DNA of 64,000 nucleotides from Roseimaritima ulvae (GTDB lineage: Bacteria; Planctomycetota; Planctomycetia; Pirellulales; Pirellulaceae), in assembly GCF_008065135.1 (NCBI RefSeq), contig NZ_CP042914.1:6739404-6803403 (forward strand). Reading direction: 5' to 3'. The notes beneath the pieces were generated by a model that was given only the letters and a program-made list of their open reading frames with translations, was not told the origin of the DNA and did not search any database. Below, in pieces: positions 34,470-42,852 of the stretch. The translations under genes were made by a program, and so were the position numbers. Numbering within the stretch: the first letter of the stretch is position 1; each line of letters starts with the position of its first letter.

Positions 34470-36035
34470 CTAGGTGGTCAACTTTGCCAGTGCGAACCCC
34501 AGGGCCAAGGCGACCAGCAACATAACGGCGAACACGGCAATCAACAGCCAGGGCACCGGCGTTTTCTCCTGCAGCGCGGGGTGCACCGGTTTAGTGGCAC
34601 CGCGGCCGGTTTTGGGCTGAGGGATTTTGCTGGGGGACACCAGTTCTTTAGCCGGCGGCAATTTGACGCCCCGCGGTTCGCTGCTCTTCAGCGGCCGCGG
34701 TTCGTATCCCGATTCGCGTTCCAAGTCGATGGCACTGCCGCCGGAATCAGACGGTCGGCGATGTCGCGGCGTGACCTTGACCAGTTTGCCGCTATCGGAC
34801 GCCGACAAGCCTGACAGAGACGATCGACTACCGGTCAGCGTGTCGCCTCCTTGATCACTGATGGTGTCATGCTTGGAGGCTTCGTCGCCCAAATTCAGAT
34901 CGGAATCGACGTGGATCGTGCTGCTGCCGCCGCCGATCATCAGTGCCGCCGCGGGGCTGTCACGGTCGGTAACGATGCGTTTGCGACTGGCCGGCACATT
35001 GGACGTTGCCAGCCAGCGTTCGAAAGCTTCGGCCACATCATTGCCCGACTGGTAACGGTACCGCGCGTCCTTTTGGATCATCTTGACGACCATGCCCTCC
35101 AGTTCGCCGGGGCAATCAGGCCGCAGTTCGCGAATCGACTTGGGCATTTCGGTTTGATGTTTGGCGATCCGCTGCGCCAAACTGCCTTCATTAAAGGGCG
35201 GCTGGCCGGTCAACATAAAGTACAGCGTACAACCCAGCCCATAGATATCCGCCCGATGATCGACTTCGTGGCTGTTCAAGGCTTGTTCGGGGGCCAGATA
35301 GTCGGCCGTGCCCAGCACATTTTCGTTGTGAGCGATGGTCAGCGAAGCTTCGTCTTCCTGAGCAAACAACGCCAGGCCCATGTCCAGCAAGCGGATCGTC
35401 CCGTTGCTGTCGATCAGCAGATTGGCGGGTTTGACGTCGCGGTGAATCATGCCGCGATCATGGGCGTGCTGAAGCCCTCGAGCGGCTTGCACGACCACCT
35501 GCGCGGCGGTGCGAAAATCGAAAGGACCGTCCTTGCGAACGCGAACCTGCAGGTCGTCCCCGTCGACGTATTCCATCACCATATAATGGACGTCGCCTTC
35601 GTTATCGATATCGAAGGCGCGAACGATGTTGGGGTGATTCAACGCCGCGATGGCTTTGGCTTCGTTCTGAAACCGAGCCAGATAGGAGGCATCTTTGACG
35701 CGGCGGCGGGGCAGTACCTTGATCGCCCGACGGTCGCCCATCTTGGTGTGTTCGCCCAAGTACACGCTGCTCATTCCGCCCGTGCCCAGGTGGCCCAACA
35801 GCTTGTATTTTCCCAGGAAGAAGCCTTTGTATTTCCCCGATAGCAGCTTGTCGGTGTGCCATTCGGTCAGCAATTTATTGCTGCGGAACAGGGCCGCCAG
35901 TTTTTCGGGATCCTCGGGCAGCTTGCCCCCGAACTTGGCCCGCACCTTGGCGATCAACTTGTCACACTTAGCCAGATCCACCAATTCACTTTTGGCGACC
36001 AGTTCGACAAATCGTTCCGAGGTAATTTTGGTCAT
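34470..36035 (-). CDS. Membrane-anchored Ser/Thr protein kinase
   Basis: A 521-aa Hanks-type kinase of the PknB class. A helical N-terminal region of ~75 residues, typical of planctomycetal kinases, precedes the catalytic domain: glycine loop GHLGTGGMSSVYLG, Lys106 (AIKVLP), catalytic HRDVKPAN with Asp200, and Mg-binding DMG with Asp218. The DMG in place of DFG is seen in other bacterial family members. APEQA follows (DYLAPEQALNS). A linker of ~180 Ser/Pro/Arg residues leads to one C-terminal transmembrane helix (PWLLIAVFAVMLLVALALGF), with only a few residues outside, so no extracellular sensor domain is present. All catalytic residues are intact. Confidence 0.93.
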   Translation of the reverse strand: MTKITSERFVELVAKSELVDLAKCDKLIAKVRAKFGGKLPEDPEKLAALFRSNKLLTEWHTDKLLSGKYKGFFLGKYKLLGHLGTGGMSSVYLGEHTKMGDRRAIKVLPRRRVKDASYLARFQNEAKAIAALNHPNIVRAFDIDNEGDVHYMVMEYVDGDDLQVRVRKDGPFDFRTAAQVVVQAARGLQHAHDRGMIHRDVKPANLLIDSNGTIRLLDMGLALFAQEDEASLTIAHNENVLGTADYLAPEQALNSHEVDHRADIYGLGCTLYFMLTGQPPFNEGSLAQRIAKHQTEMPKSIRELRPDCPGELEGMVVKMIQKDARYRYQSGNDVAEAFERWLATSNVPASRKRIVTDRDSPAAALMIGGGSSTIHVDSDLNLGDEASKHDTISDQGGDTLTGSRSSLSGLSASDSGKLVKVTPRHRRPSDSGGSAIDLERESGYEPRPLKSSEPRGVKLPPAKELVSPSKIPQPKTGRGATKPVHPALQEKTPVPWLLIAVFAVMLLVALALGFALAKLTT

Positions 36036-36212
36036 TCGCTGTTAGGCTCGCCACGCGGCGAGTCGACCCAGGTGTTTTGGTGTTTTGGCGGGACGTACCA
36101 ATGCGTGAGCAAACCGCTAAACTGCAGGGAAAATAACAGAGTCACCCCTTAAAAGTAACCCAAACGGGTCTATTTTGCCTGAATTCTCTGCAACACTTCG
36201 CTAGGAATTTCC

Positions 36213-37049
36213 TTGATTACACCGACCTCTCTGTTACCGCAACGCCAGCTCTGCCTGTTTGCCAAGCATTGGGTGACCGGCACGGTCAAGACGCGGTTGG
36301 GGGCTGACCTAGGCATGCAACCCGCTGCCGATCTGCATCATCTGTTCGTCCGCCACCTGACCGACCGACTCCCCCCCACCCCGGCATCTCCTCAGCTCGC
36401 CCGTCCTCTGCTGGCCGTCGCGCCCGATTCCGCGATCGACCAATTTTCCGAAATCAGCCCGTCCTGGAATGTGATCGCGCAGGGTTCGGGTGACCTGGGA
36501 CAGCGGCTGCAGCGGATGTTTCAGAACCAATTGAGCGAACGTCTGCGGTTGCTGGTCATCGGTGCCGACTGCCCGGACCTGCCCGCGGCGACCCTCGAAG
36601 CGGCATGGGAACAACTGCGCGCCGCCGACGTGGTGCTGGGCCCCGCCAGCGACGGGGGCTACTACCTGCTTGGTCTGCGAGGCCCCTGGGAACCCTGGAT
36701 GGCCCGATTGTTCGAGCAGATCGCCTGGAGCCAGGCGGAGGTGGCCGAAACGACGCGCCGCCGAGTCGCCGAACAAGGCCGCTCGCTGGGCGAACTGGAA
36801 ACACGAGACGACGTCGATACCCTGGCCGACCTGCAACGCTTGGCCCAACGACTAACCGCCGCCCCCCCGTCTGACGCGCGGCACACGGCCGGTGACGATG
36901 CCGCGAAGCAACGTCTGCTGGCCGGTATCGCGGACATCATTCCCGACCGCGTCGCTGCTTGGACCGCGATGGAGAATTCCGCCGCTGAAGAAAAAAACTC
37001 CGCCGCGAAACCTTCCCCGCTGCAGAGCAAAAAAGGGAGGTCTTCGTGA
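36213..37049 (+). CDS. TIGR04282-type glycosyltransferase (DUF2064)
   Basis: A 278-aa protein of the DUF2064/TIGR04282 family, annotated in other genomes as arsenosugar-biosynthesis-type glycosyltransferase. Motifs: CLFAKHWVTGTVKTRLGADLG at the N-terminus, VIGADCPDLPAATLEAAWEQL, and LGPASDGGYYLLGL (a GT-A-like DGG). The start is TTG 36213 with AGGA 7 bp upstream. The C-terminal 60 residues are low complexity and not part of the family. The stop overlaps the GTG of the ThiO-like gene (GTGA), so both form one operon. The arsenosugar link is only an annotation tradition; substrate unknown. Confidence 0.82.
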   Translation: MITPTSLLPQRQLCLFAKHWVTGTVKTRLGADLGMQPAADLHHLFVRHLTDRLPPTPASPQLARPLLAVAPDSAIDQFSEISPSWNVIAQGSGDLGQRLQRMFQNQLSERLRLLVIGADCPDLPAATLEAAWEQLRAADVVLGPASDGGYYLLGLRGPWEPWMARLFEQIAWSQAEVAETTRRRVAEQGRSLGELETRDDVDTLADLQRLAQRLTAAPPSDARHTAGDDAAKQRLLAGIADIIPDRVAAWTAMENSAAEEKNSAAKPSPLQSKKGRSS

Positions 37050-38164
37050 CGCACTCGGATCTAACCGTTGTCGGGGGCGGCGTGATGGGGCTGAGCATCG
37101 CCTGGGAAGCTGTCCGGCGCGGCTTGCAGGTGACGTTGCTCGAACGCGACACCATCGGCCGCGGTACATCCTGGACCGCCGCCGGGATCCTGCCGCCGGC
37201 CAACGACCGCACCACCGCGGACCCCTTCGATCGCCTGCGTGGGCTGAGCCACCGGCTGCATCCGCAGTGGGCTGCGGAACTGCGAGCGACCACCGGCATC
37301 GACAACGGACTGCGGCATTGCGGCGGTCTGTATCTGGCCATGTCGCCCGGCGAAGCGGCTGCTCTGATCGGTTTGCAGCAGTACTGGCAGGCCTATGACA
37401 TCCAAGCGACGCGGTACGATACGGCTCAACTGCTGGCCGATGAACCGAACCTGGGGCAGGGCGCGGCGGCCACGCGTTTGCGGACGGCTTTCCTGCTGCC
37501 AGACGAGTATCAAATCCGCAGCCCCGATCACCTGCGGGCCTTGCGAGCGGCTTGCCAACAAGCCGGCGTGCGGCTGCACGCATCGACCCTGGTTCGCAAA
37601 TTTACCGAACGGGGCAGGGCAGTGGAGTTGGAAACCGACGGGCAGACCTTTCACAGCGATGCCGCGGTGCTGGCCGGCGGGGCATGGTCTTCGGCGATCG
37701 CCACCGCCTCGGGCGTCGACTTCGACATCATCCCGGTGCGCGGCCAAATGCTGCTGTACCGCTTGCCGCAGCCTCCATTTCGCCGCGTGATCAACGAAGG
37801 CAATCGCTACTTCGTGCCCCGCGATGACGGTCACCTGTTGGTCGGTTCCTACGAAGAAGAAGTCGGCTTTCGGACCGACACCACCCCCGCCGCCATCGCC
37901 ACGCTGCGACAATGGGCCGAAGGCTTGTACCCGGACCTGCAACCAATCGAACCGATCCGCACCTGGGCCGGGCTCCGCCCCAACACCATCGATGGCTTCC
38001 CCTACATCGGTCGCGTCCCCGACCGCCAACGACTGTTCGTCGCCACCGGCCACTTCCGCAGCGGCATGCACTTGTCCTGTGGGACCGCGGTCGCGATCGT
38101 CGACCTGCTGACCGACACCCCACCGTCCCTGGATCTGGATGCCTTTAGAATCGGCCGCGGGTGA
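37046..38164 (+). CDS. thiO: FAD-dependent glycine oxidase-like (ThiO/DAO family)
   Basis: A 372-aa FAD amine oxidase of the DAO family. The dinucleotide motif is VVGGGVMGLSIAWEAVRRGL near the start, with the acidic end LLERD; GRGTSWTAAGILPP follows, and the C-terminal family block is RTWAGLRPNTIDGFPYIG, then TGHFRSGMHLSCGTA. These match glycine oxidase ThiO, which makes iminoglycine for thiazole synthesis in thiamine production. No thiS/thiG/thiE genes are adjacent, so the thiamine role is inferred; a D-amino-acid oxidase role is an alternative. GTG 37046 is preceded by GGGAGG and overlaps the upstream stop. The adjacent aldolase on the same strand is separated by a tandem-repeat region. Confidence 0.82.
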   Translation: MTHSDLTVVGGGVMGLSIAWEAVRRGLQVTLLERDTIGRGTSWTAAGILPPANDRTTADPFDRLRGLSHRLHPQWAAELRATTGIDNGLRHCGGLYLAMSPGEAAALIGLQQYWQAYDIQATRYDTAQLLADEPNLGQGAAATRLRTAFLLPDEYQIRSPDHLRALRAACQQAGVRLHASTLVRKFTERGRAVELETDGQTFHSDAAVLAGGAWSSAIATASGVDFDIIPVRGQMLLYRLPQPPFRRVINEGNRYFVPRDDGHLLVGSYEEEVGFRTDTTPAAIATLRQWAEGLYPDLQPIEPIRTWAGLRPNTIDGFPYIGRVPDRQRLFVATGHFRSGMHLSCGTAVAIVDLLTDTPPSLDLDAFRIGRG

Positions 38165-38252
38165 GTTGGTTGTTGGTTGTTGTTTGAGGGTTGAGGGTTG
38201 AGGGTTGTTGGTTGAGGGTTGGGGGGAGGCTGGCGAAAGGACGGAAGGGACG

Positions 38253-38392
38253 AAATCTCAAATCTCAAATCTCAAATCTCAAATCTCAAATCTCAAATCT
38301 CAAATCTCAAATCTCAAATCTCAAATCTCAAATCTCAAATCTCAAATCTCAAATCTCAACTCGCAACTCGCAACTCGCAACTCGCAACTCGT
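38253..38392 (+). repeat. Heptamer tandem array (15 x AAATCTC, then 5 x AACTCGC)
   Basis: Fifteen exact copies of AAATCTC at 38253-38357, then five copies of AACTCGC (the last AACTCGT) at 38358-38392. It ends 12 bp before the ATG of the aldolase gene. A preceding stretch (38165-38222) is rich in TTGAGGG, a related heptamer on the same strand. Because 7 is not a multiple of 3, copy-number change shifts frame. Confidence 0.95.
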
Positions 38393-38404
38393 AACGGATC
38401 CCCC

Positions 38405-39310
38405 ATGCCTTCCCCAGCTCTGACCGGATTGATTGCCGCGACCTATACGCCGATGGACGCTCAGGGAGGCCTGCGGCTCGAGCAGATCGATTCGATGGTC
38501 GAATACCTGTTGGGGCAGGGCATCACGGGCTTGTATGTTTGTGGCAGCACCGGCGAAGGCATGTCGTTAACGACCGAGGAACGCAAACATGTGGCCCAGC
38601 GATACATCCAAGCCACCGCCGGTCGGGTCCCCGTGATCGTGCAAGTGGGTCACAACAGCATCGACGAAGCTCGTGATTTGGCGGCCCACGCGGCAGCGGC
38701 CGGGGCCGACATCGTCTCGGCGACCTGCCCGTCATATTTCAAAGGCACCGCCGCGGTGACGCTGGCCGAGTCGATGGCCCACATCGCCGCGGCCGCGTCC
38801 GAGTTGCCCTTTTACTACTACCACATCCCGGCCCTGACCGGTTCGACGATCGATATTGTCGAGTGGTTGGACTTGGCGCGGCACCAGATTCCCAACCTGG
38901 CCGGGCTGAAATACACCGACACTAAACTGTTCGAATTCCAAGCCTGCCAAGCGGTCGCCGATGGTCAGCTGGACATCGTGTTTGGCTGTGACGAGATGCT
39001 GCTTGGCGCTTTGGCCACCGGCGCCACCGCGGCGATCGGCAGCACCTACAACATTATGGCTCCGCTGTATCGACAACTGATCGATTGCTTCCAACAGGGA
39101 GACCTGCCGGGAGCCCGCGCGGCGCAGTTGCAATCCATCCAAGCAATTCGGCTGCTCGGTCGCTATCCGTTCCATTCGGCGATGAAAGCCGTGCTGCGAC
39201 GGCAAGGCATCGACTGCGGCAGTTGTCGCTTACCCCAGCGCGGCCTGACCGCCGCCGAACAGCAATCGCTCGAACAAGACCTCAAGACGGTGCCGTTTGT
39301 GGAGTGTTAG
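38405..39310 (+). CDS. N-acetylneuraminate lyase-like aldolase (DHDPS family)
   Basis: A 301-aa class I aldolase of the DapA/NanA superfamily. ATG 38405 begins the family (SPALTGLIAATYTPMDAQGG); an open frame continues upstream through the heptamer repeats as five ISNLKSQ units, but that is not family sequence. Schiff-base Lys169 is in GLKYTDTKLF, Tyr139 is in YYYHIPALTG, and the carboxylate-binding loop is CGSTGEGMSL (Ser48-Thr49). GSTGEG together with YYYHIPALTG is the sialic-acid-lyase pattern rather than that of dihydrodipicolinate synthase. The expected reaction is cleavage of N-acetylneuraminate to pyruvate and N-acetylmannosamine. No nanE/nanK/nanT genes are adjacent. Confidence in family is high; substrate is inferred. 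Confidence 0.88.
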   Translation: MPSPALTGLIAATYTPMDAQGGLRLEQIDSMVEYLLGQGITGLYVCGSTGEGMSLTTEERKHVAQRYIQATAGRVPVIVQVGHNSIDEARDLAAHAAAAGADIVSATCPSYFKGTAAVTLAESMAHIAAAASELPFYYYHIPALTGSTIDIVEWLDLARHQIPNLAGLKYTDTKLFEFQACQAVADGQLDIVFGCDEMLLGALATGATAAIGSTYNIMAPLYRQLIDCFQQGDLPGARAAQLQSIQAIRLLGRYPFHSAMKAVLRRQGIDCGSCRLPQRGLTAAEQQSLEQDLKTVPFVEC

Positions 39311-39646
39311 GTGGTTTGCGGCGGGCATGGACTTTCCCGGCTGTAAAAACTAACCTGCGGGGCACGTGAAGTGTATGAATGCCGGATGCACTTCACTCTC
39401 CCTCTGGGAGAGTCGAGCGTCAGCGAGGAGAGGGCGACCGCGCCGCTGCCAAAGAACCTCCCCTCGCTAAGGATCGACCCTCCTTAAAAAGGAGGGTGAA
39501 GGAAGCGGCCCCAAGGTCCAATGCTGCAGTAATTCATTTCACGTCCCGCCCAGGTTTTCAGGTAGCCGCGTTTCGCCCGAGATGCGCACGGCTCCAAAGT
39601 CTGGCGACTTCGGCTACGACATTGCCCCCCCTTTTTTTGAGATGCT
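39311..39646. other. 336-bp intergenic region with repeats
   Basis: Holds MITE-like copy 3 (39391-39501) and a hairpin-repeat copy at 39594-39617 (CCAAAGTCTGGCGACTTCGG plus CTAC). No gene is seen. Confidence 0.7.
39391..39501. repeat. MITE-like palindromic repeat, copy 3
   Basis: 111 bp in the same orientation as copy 1 and nearly identical to it. Differences cluster in the centre (GCCGCTGCCAAAGAACC) and in the right arm (CTAAGGATCG), so the two arms no longer match perfectly there. Confidence 0.88.
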
Positions 39647-40309
39647 GTGAGCGACGAAATTCTTGAAGCGCCTGGCTCGATCGCGATCATCGGCGGTGGA
39701 GTGCTGGGCTTGGAAACGGCGTTGTATGCCCGCTTTTTGGGTTACGAAGTGCAATTGCTGGAAGCCTCCGAAGTCGGCCAGCGGTGGCTGGACGAAGGCG
39801 ACGCGCCACTGCAGTTCCTGCCCGGCCGGGGAATCTCCGAACTGGCGTTGGCGGCGATTCGCGCCCAGAGCGACGACTCGCAGGCCTTGCAAACGCTGCC
39901 CACGACCGCGGCGGACTGGGCGAACCAGATCCTTCGTCCGCTAGCCGAGATCGATTTGCTGGCCGGCCGCGTGCACTGCGGTCATCGTGTGGTCGATGTC
40001 CGCCGGGTTCCCAATGAAGAGGACCCCGAGGAGTTTGACTTTCAAATCCACTGCCAGGGGCAGGACACGGTTTGGCAAGCCGAAGCGGTCGTCGATACAG
40101 CGGGCTGGTCGGCCGACAGCGACGCCCCGGAAGGTTTCGCACAGTGGTCGGCGGTGCCATATTTCTGTTGCATCGATGGTCACGACTCAGCCGCCGGCGA
40201 CGAAGATTGGGAAGCCCGCTCGCGGCGCGGCCGAGACCAGATCCGTCAGCGATTCGCCACCTGGGGCGATCGCCCCACGTTGGACTTATACCGCCCGCGC
40301 CGGTCATAA
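39647..40309 (+). CDS. Small FAD/NAD(P)-binding protein
   Basis: A 220-aa protein with an N-terminal dinucleotide-binding motif IAIIGGGVLGLETALYARFLG followed by EVQLLEAS. The remainder includes ISELALAAIRAQ, RVVDVRRVPNEEDP and AEAVVDTAGWSADSDAPEGF, like the substrate segment of thioredoxin-reductase/FAD-monooxygenase-like folds. It is only about half the length of typical family members, with no second dinucleotide domain, so it may be a truncated oxidoreductase or a genuine small family. GTG start at 39647. It precedes the flagellar operon by about 210 bp of repeat-bearing DNA. Confidence 0.65.
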   Translation: MSDEILEAPGSIAIIGGGVLGLETALYARFLGYEVQLLEASEVGQRWLDEGDAPLQFLPGRGISELALAAIRAQSDDSQALQTLPTTAADWANQILRPLAEIDLLAGRVHCGHRVVDVRRVPNEEDPEEFDFQIHCQGQDTVWQAEAVVDTAGWSADSDAPEGFAQWSAVPYFCCIDGHDSAAGDEDWEARSRRGRDQIRQRFATWGDRPTLDLYRPRRS

Positions 40310-40310
40310 C

Positions 40311-40423
40311 GGTCGCAAGGTCGTTGTTCGCTCCGCGAGCATAACGAAATGGTCGCATGGTCGTTGTTCGCTCCGCGAACACAACGAAAACCGCACGTTG
40401 CGTTCGCGGAGCGAACGACGACC
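40311..40423. repeat. 40-bp direct repeat plus inverted third copy
   Basis: Two direct copies of a 40-bp unit (40311-40350 and 40351-40390) contain GGTCGTTGTTCGCTCCGCGA; an inverted partial copy at 40401-40423 contains TTCGCGGAGCGAACGACGAC. The core TTCGC-TCC-GCGAA is itself a hairpin. The block lies immediately after the FAD-binding gene and 100 bp before flbD. Confidence 0.85.
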
Positions 40424-40522
40424 TTAAAAATCTGTTGTGTTCTTTTTGCAACCTCCGTCGCCGGCCGGCAACGTGACCTAGAGTTTCCCCAGAGTCAACC
40501 AACAGCGACCGGGGGAACCGTC

Positions 40523-40717
40523 ATGATCAAACTGTCACGCCTGGACGGGGAACCGTTCGTCTTGAACGCCGACCTGATTCGGTATGTCGAATGCCGGCCC
40601 GACACCTTCATTACGTTGACCACGGGTGAGCGTTTGGTGGTGGCCGAATCGATGGACGAAGTCGTCGATCGCGCGGTTCGCTACCAACAACAAAAACACA
40701 TGGTCCCGCACCGGTAA
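40523..40717 (+). CDS. flbD: FlbD-like flagellar protein
   Basis: A 64-aa protein of the bacterial FlbD family (not the Caulobacter NtrC-type regulator of the same name). Family signature: MIKLSRLDGEPFVLNADLI, then VECRPDTFITLTTGERLVV and ESMDEVVDRAVRYQQ. ATG 40523 starts the family; AGCGACCGGGGGAACC lies upstream. It is the first gene of the flagellar operon (flbD-motA-motB-fliL-fliN-fliO). Its role is unknown; it is usually found with motA. Confidence 0.9.
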   Translation: MIKLSRLDGEPFVLNADLIRYVECRPDTFITLTTGERLVVAESMDEVVDRAVRYQQQKHMVPHR

Positions 40718-40736
40718 CCGCAACGGATATACATCG

Positions 40737-41498
40737 ATGGATATTGCCTCCATAGTCGGATTGATTCTCGCTGTCGGTTTGATCGTCGGATCGATGCTGA
40801 TGGGCTCCGCGCCAATGACCGCCTTTGTGGACATCCCTTCCTTCCTGGTGGTGGTCGGAGGTGCCATGGCGGCGGCCATGATCTGTTTCCCGCTGCGCAG
40901 CATTTTGGGCGTGCCCAAGGTGATGCTGAAGGTGATGTTGAACAAAAACGAAGATGTGGCCGTGTTGATCAAGCAGATCGTGGCCCTGGCCGAAACGGCT
41001 CGCCGCGATGGACTGCTGGCCCTGGAGTCGGAAATCCCACAAGTCGAAAACCCCTTGGTCCGCACCGGCCTGCAGATGGCTGTCGACGGCAGCACGCCGG
41101 AAACGGTGGAAGAAGTCCTGCGGACCGAAGTCAACGCGATCAGCCTGCGACACCGTGAGGGCAAAGGCGTGATGGACCAACTGGGTCGATTTGCGCCGGC
41201 CTATGGAATGATCGGGACGCTGATGGGATTGATCATGATGTTAAGCGACATGAGCGACCCGTCGGGGATCGGTGCCGGGATGGCCGTGGCTCTGATCACC
41301 ACCCTGTACGGAGCCATCGTGGCCAACGTGGTGTTCTCGCCCTTTGCCGAAAAGCTGGGACTGCTGAGCCGTAAAGAGATGACCGGGATGGAGATTGCCA
41401 TTCGCGGCGTGATGGCGATTCAGTCCGGCGAAAGCCCGCGGGCCATCGATCAGAAACTACAAACCTTCCTGCCTCCCAAACAACGTACTCAGGAATAA
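40737..41498 (+). CDS. motA: Flagellar motor stator protein MotA
   Basis: A 253-aa proton- or sodium-channel stator subunit with four membrane helices: DIASIVGLILAVGLIVGSM at the start, then FLVVVGGAMAAAMIC, and the pair near the C-terminus, PAYGMIGTLMGLIMMLSDM and AVALITTLYGAIVANVVFS. The helix-3 Pro-containing segment and the AxxYGAIxAN motif are typical. The cytoplasmic loop carries the charged residues that touch FliG (RRDGLLALESEI). ATG 40737 begins the family; 19 bp separate it from flbD. Followed 6 bp later by motB. This arrangement is the compact MotA of non-enteric bacteria. Confidence 0.95.
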   Translation: MDIASIVGLILAVGLIVGSMLMGSAPMTAFVDIPSFLVVVGGAMAAAMICFPLRSILGVPKVMLKVMLNKNEDVAVLIKQIVALAETARRDGLLALESEIPQVENPLVRTGLQMAVDGSTPETVEEVLRTEVNAISLRHREGKGVMDQLGRFAPAYGMIGTLMGLIMMLSDMSDPSGIGAGMAVALITTLYGAIVANVVFSPFAEKLGLLSRKEMTGMEIAIRGVMAIQSGESPRAIDQKLQTFLPPKQRTQE

Positions 41499-41504
41499 GC
41501 CACG

Positions 41505-42284
41505 ATGGACGAAGAACCAGAATCGTCGGGCGCGGAAATTCCCGAGTGGGTGGTCACCTTTGGTGACATGATGTCGCTGCTGCTGACCTTCTTCATCATG
41601 CTGGTCTCGCTCAGCGAGATCAAAGAAGAAGAAACCTATCAAGCTCTGGTGGATTCGATGCGGCAACGCTTCGGCTACAGCAAGAGCCTGGAGAGTCTGA
41701 CGCCGGGCGATTCCAAACCGCGAGCTTCGGCCTCCACGGTGCTGGCCACCACGGGCCGCGCCAAACGCGAAGACACCGCCAAAGGGGGCGTCCCCGATCC
41801 GGCACCGCAGGGCGAAAAACCCAAAGTCCGCATCATCCGGCCCGGCAAACAAACGGCCGTCGGTTCGGTGGTGTTTTTTGAAATCGGTACCGCGCAACTG
41901 CAACCGGACAGCCAACGCGTGCTGGATGCGATCGCGCTGCAACTGCAGGGCAAGCCGCAAAAGATCGAAGTCCGCGGCCACACCTCGCCGGAAACCGCCG
42001 CTCGCACCGCCGATACGGCCGAAGCGATGGACCTGTCCTACGCTCGCGCCCGGGCCGTGCTGGAATACCTGGTGACCAACCACAACCTCGAACCCAACCG
42101 CTTTCGCTTGACCAGCGCCGGTGCCAATGAACCGATGCACGCCGGCAGCGAGCCCAGCGGGATGCGATCCAACCCCCGAGTGGAAATTTTTCTGCTCGAT
42201 GAAACCGTCAGCGACCTGCGTGGCACTCCGGAAGAGCGAGCCAGCCGAGTGCTACAGACCCCCCCTGAAGAGGAGACTCCCTAA
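41505..42284 (+). CDS. motB: Flagellar motor stator protein MotB
   Basis: A 259-aa partner of MotA that anchors the stator to peptidoglycan. One membrane helix follows WVVTFGDMMSLLLTFFIML; Asp21 in GDMM is the ion-binding aspartate. A plug/linker of about 75 residues is followed by an OmpA-like peptidoglycan-binding domain (about 120-235) with EVRGHTSPETAART and LSYARARAVLEYLVTNH, and NPRVEIFLLDE near the end. Starts 6 bp after motA, and its stop overlaps the fliL start by one base (TAATG). Confidence 0.94.
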   Translation: MDEEPESSGAEIPEWVVTFGDMMSLLLTFFIMLVSLSEIKEEETYQALVDSMRQRFGYSKSLESLTPGDSKPRASASTVLATTGRAKREDTAKGGVPDPAPQGEKPKVRIIRPGKQTAVGSVVFFEIGTAQLQPDSQRVLDAIALQLQGKPQKIEVRGHTSPETAARTADTAEAMDLSYARARAVLEYLVTNHNLEPNRFRLTSAGANEPMHAGSEPSGMRSNPRVEIFLLDETVSDLRGTPEERASRVLQTPPEEETP

Positions 42285-42841
42285 TGGCCGACACCCCGGA
42301 AGCCCCCGCAGCCGAAGATGCAGAAGCCCCGCAGAAATCCAAAATGGGCGGAAAGGGCATCATGATCGGATTTGTGTCCATCGTGGTGTTGGTGGAAACC
42401 GCCCTGTTTTTCTTCCTCGTGCCCTCGGCCGAAGAGGTCAGCGCACTGGCCGAAGCCCGCTTGATCCAAAGCGTACAAGCCGATCAGGAACTGGCCGAAG
42501 CGGAAGATGTGGAAGAAAATAGCGTCGAAGAATTCGAACTGGGCATGTACGGCGAAACCTTCAGCCCGCTCGATACCGAGGACCGCTACCGCGTCGAATT
42601 GACGCTGTTTGGTCTGTTGAAGAAAAAAGACCAAGAGAAAATGGAAACCGAATTCGCCGCCAAACAGGGCCGAATCCGGCACGCCGTGCGGATGAAAATC
42701 CGTATGTCCGACCTCTCCGAACTGGATGAAAACCAATTGGGGTTGCTGCAAAGACGGATTTTGACGACATGTAACCACCTATTGGAAGATGACCTGCTGC
42801 TGTCGGTCGGATTCTACAATTACCAATTGATCAAAGAATAA
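42284..42841 (+). CDS. fliL: Flagellar basal body protein FliL-like
   Basis: A 185-aa single-pass membrane protein. The cytoplasmic leader is Ala/Glu-rich, the helix is [21 protein letters not shown], and the periplasmic domain (about 70-185) is FliL/stomatin-like: [20 protein letters not shown], then [15 protein letters not shown] and the C-terminal [23 protein letters not shown]. FliL supports stator function. It lies directly after motAB, matching that role. An acidic stretch ([13 protein letters not shown]) after the helix is unlike enteric FliL. The gene is followed by fliN, without fliM. Confidence 0.82.
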   Translation: MADTPEAPAAEDAEAPQKSKMGGKGIMIGFVSIVVLVETALFFFLVPSAEEVSALAEARLIQSVQADQELAEAEDVEENSVEEFELGMYGETFSPLDTEDRYRVELTLFGLLKKKDQEKMETEFAAKQGRIRHAVRMKIRMSDLSELDENQLGLLQRRILTTCNHLLEDDLLLSVGFYNYQLIKE

Positions 42842-42852
42842 GGCTGAGGACC

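Noticed and set aside
36047-36062. CTCGCC-ACGC-GGCGAG hairpin upstream of the kinase gene
   Set aside because: Short GC hairpins are common in this genome; there is no second line of evidence for regulation.
38253-38392. Possible CRISPR array
   Set aside because: Pure head-to-tail heptamers without spacers; no cas genes in the window. The 174-bp array likewise has no unique spacers.
38219-38404. N-terminal ISNLKSQ-repeat extension of the aldolase
   Set aside because: The family begins at ATG 38405, and the extension is a translated heptamer array from a TTG start. Kept as a phase-variation question rather than part of the gene.
38405-39310. Hydroxyproline-type deaminase role (DHDPS family next to a DAO-family oxidase)
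   Set aside because: YYYHIPALTG and CGSTGEG are the sialic-acid-lyase pattern, and no hydroxyproline epimerase or semialdehyde dehydrogenase is adjacent.
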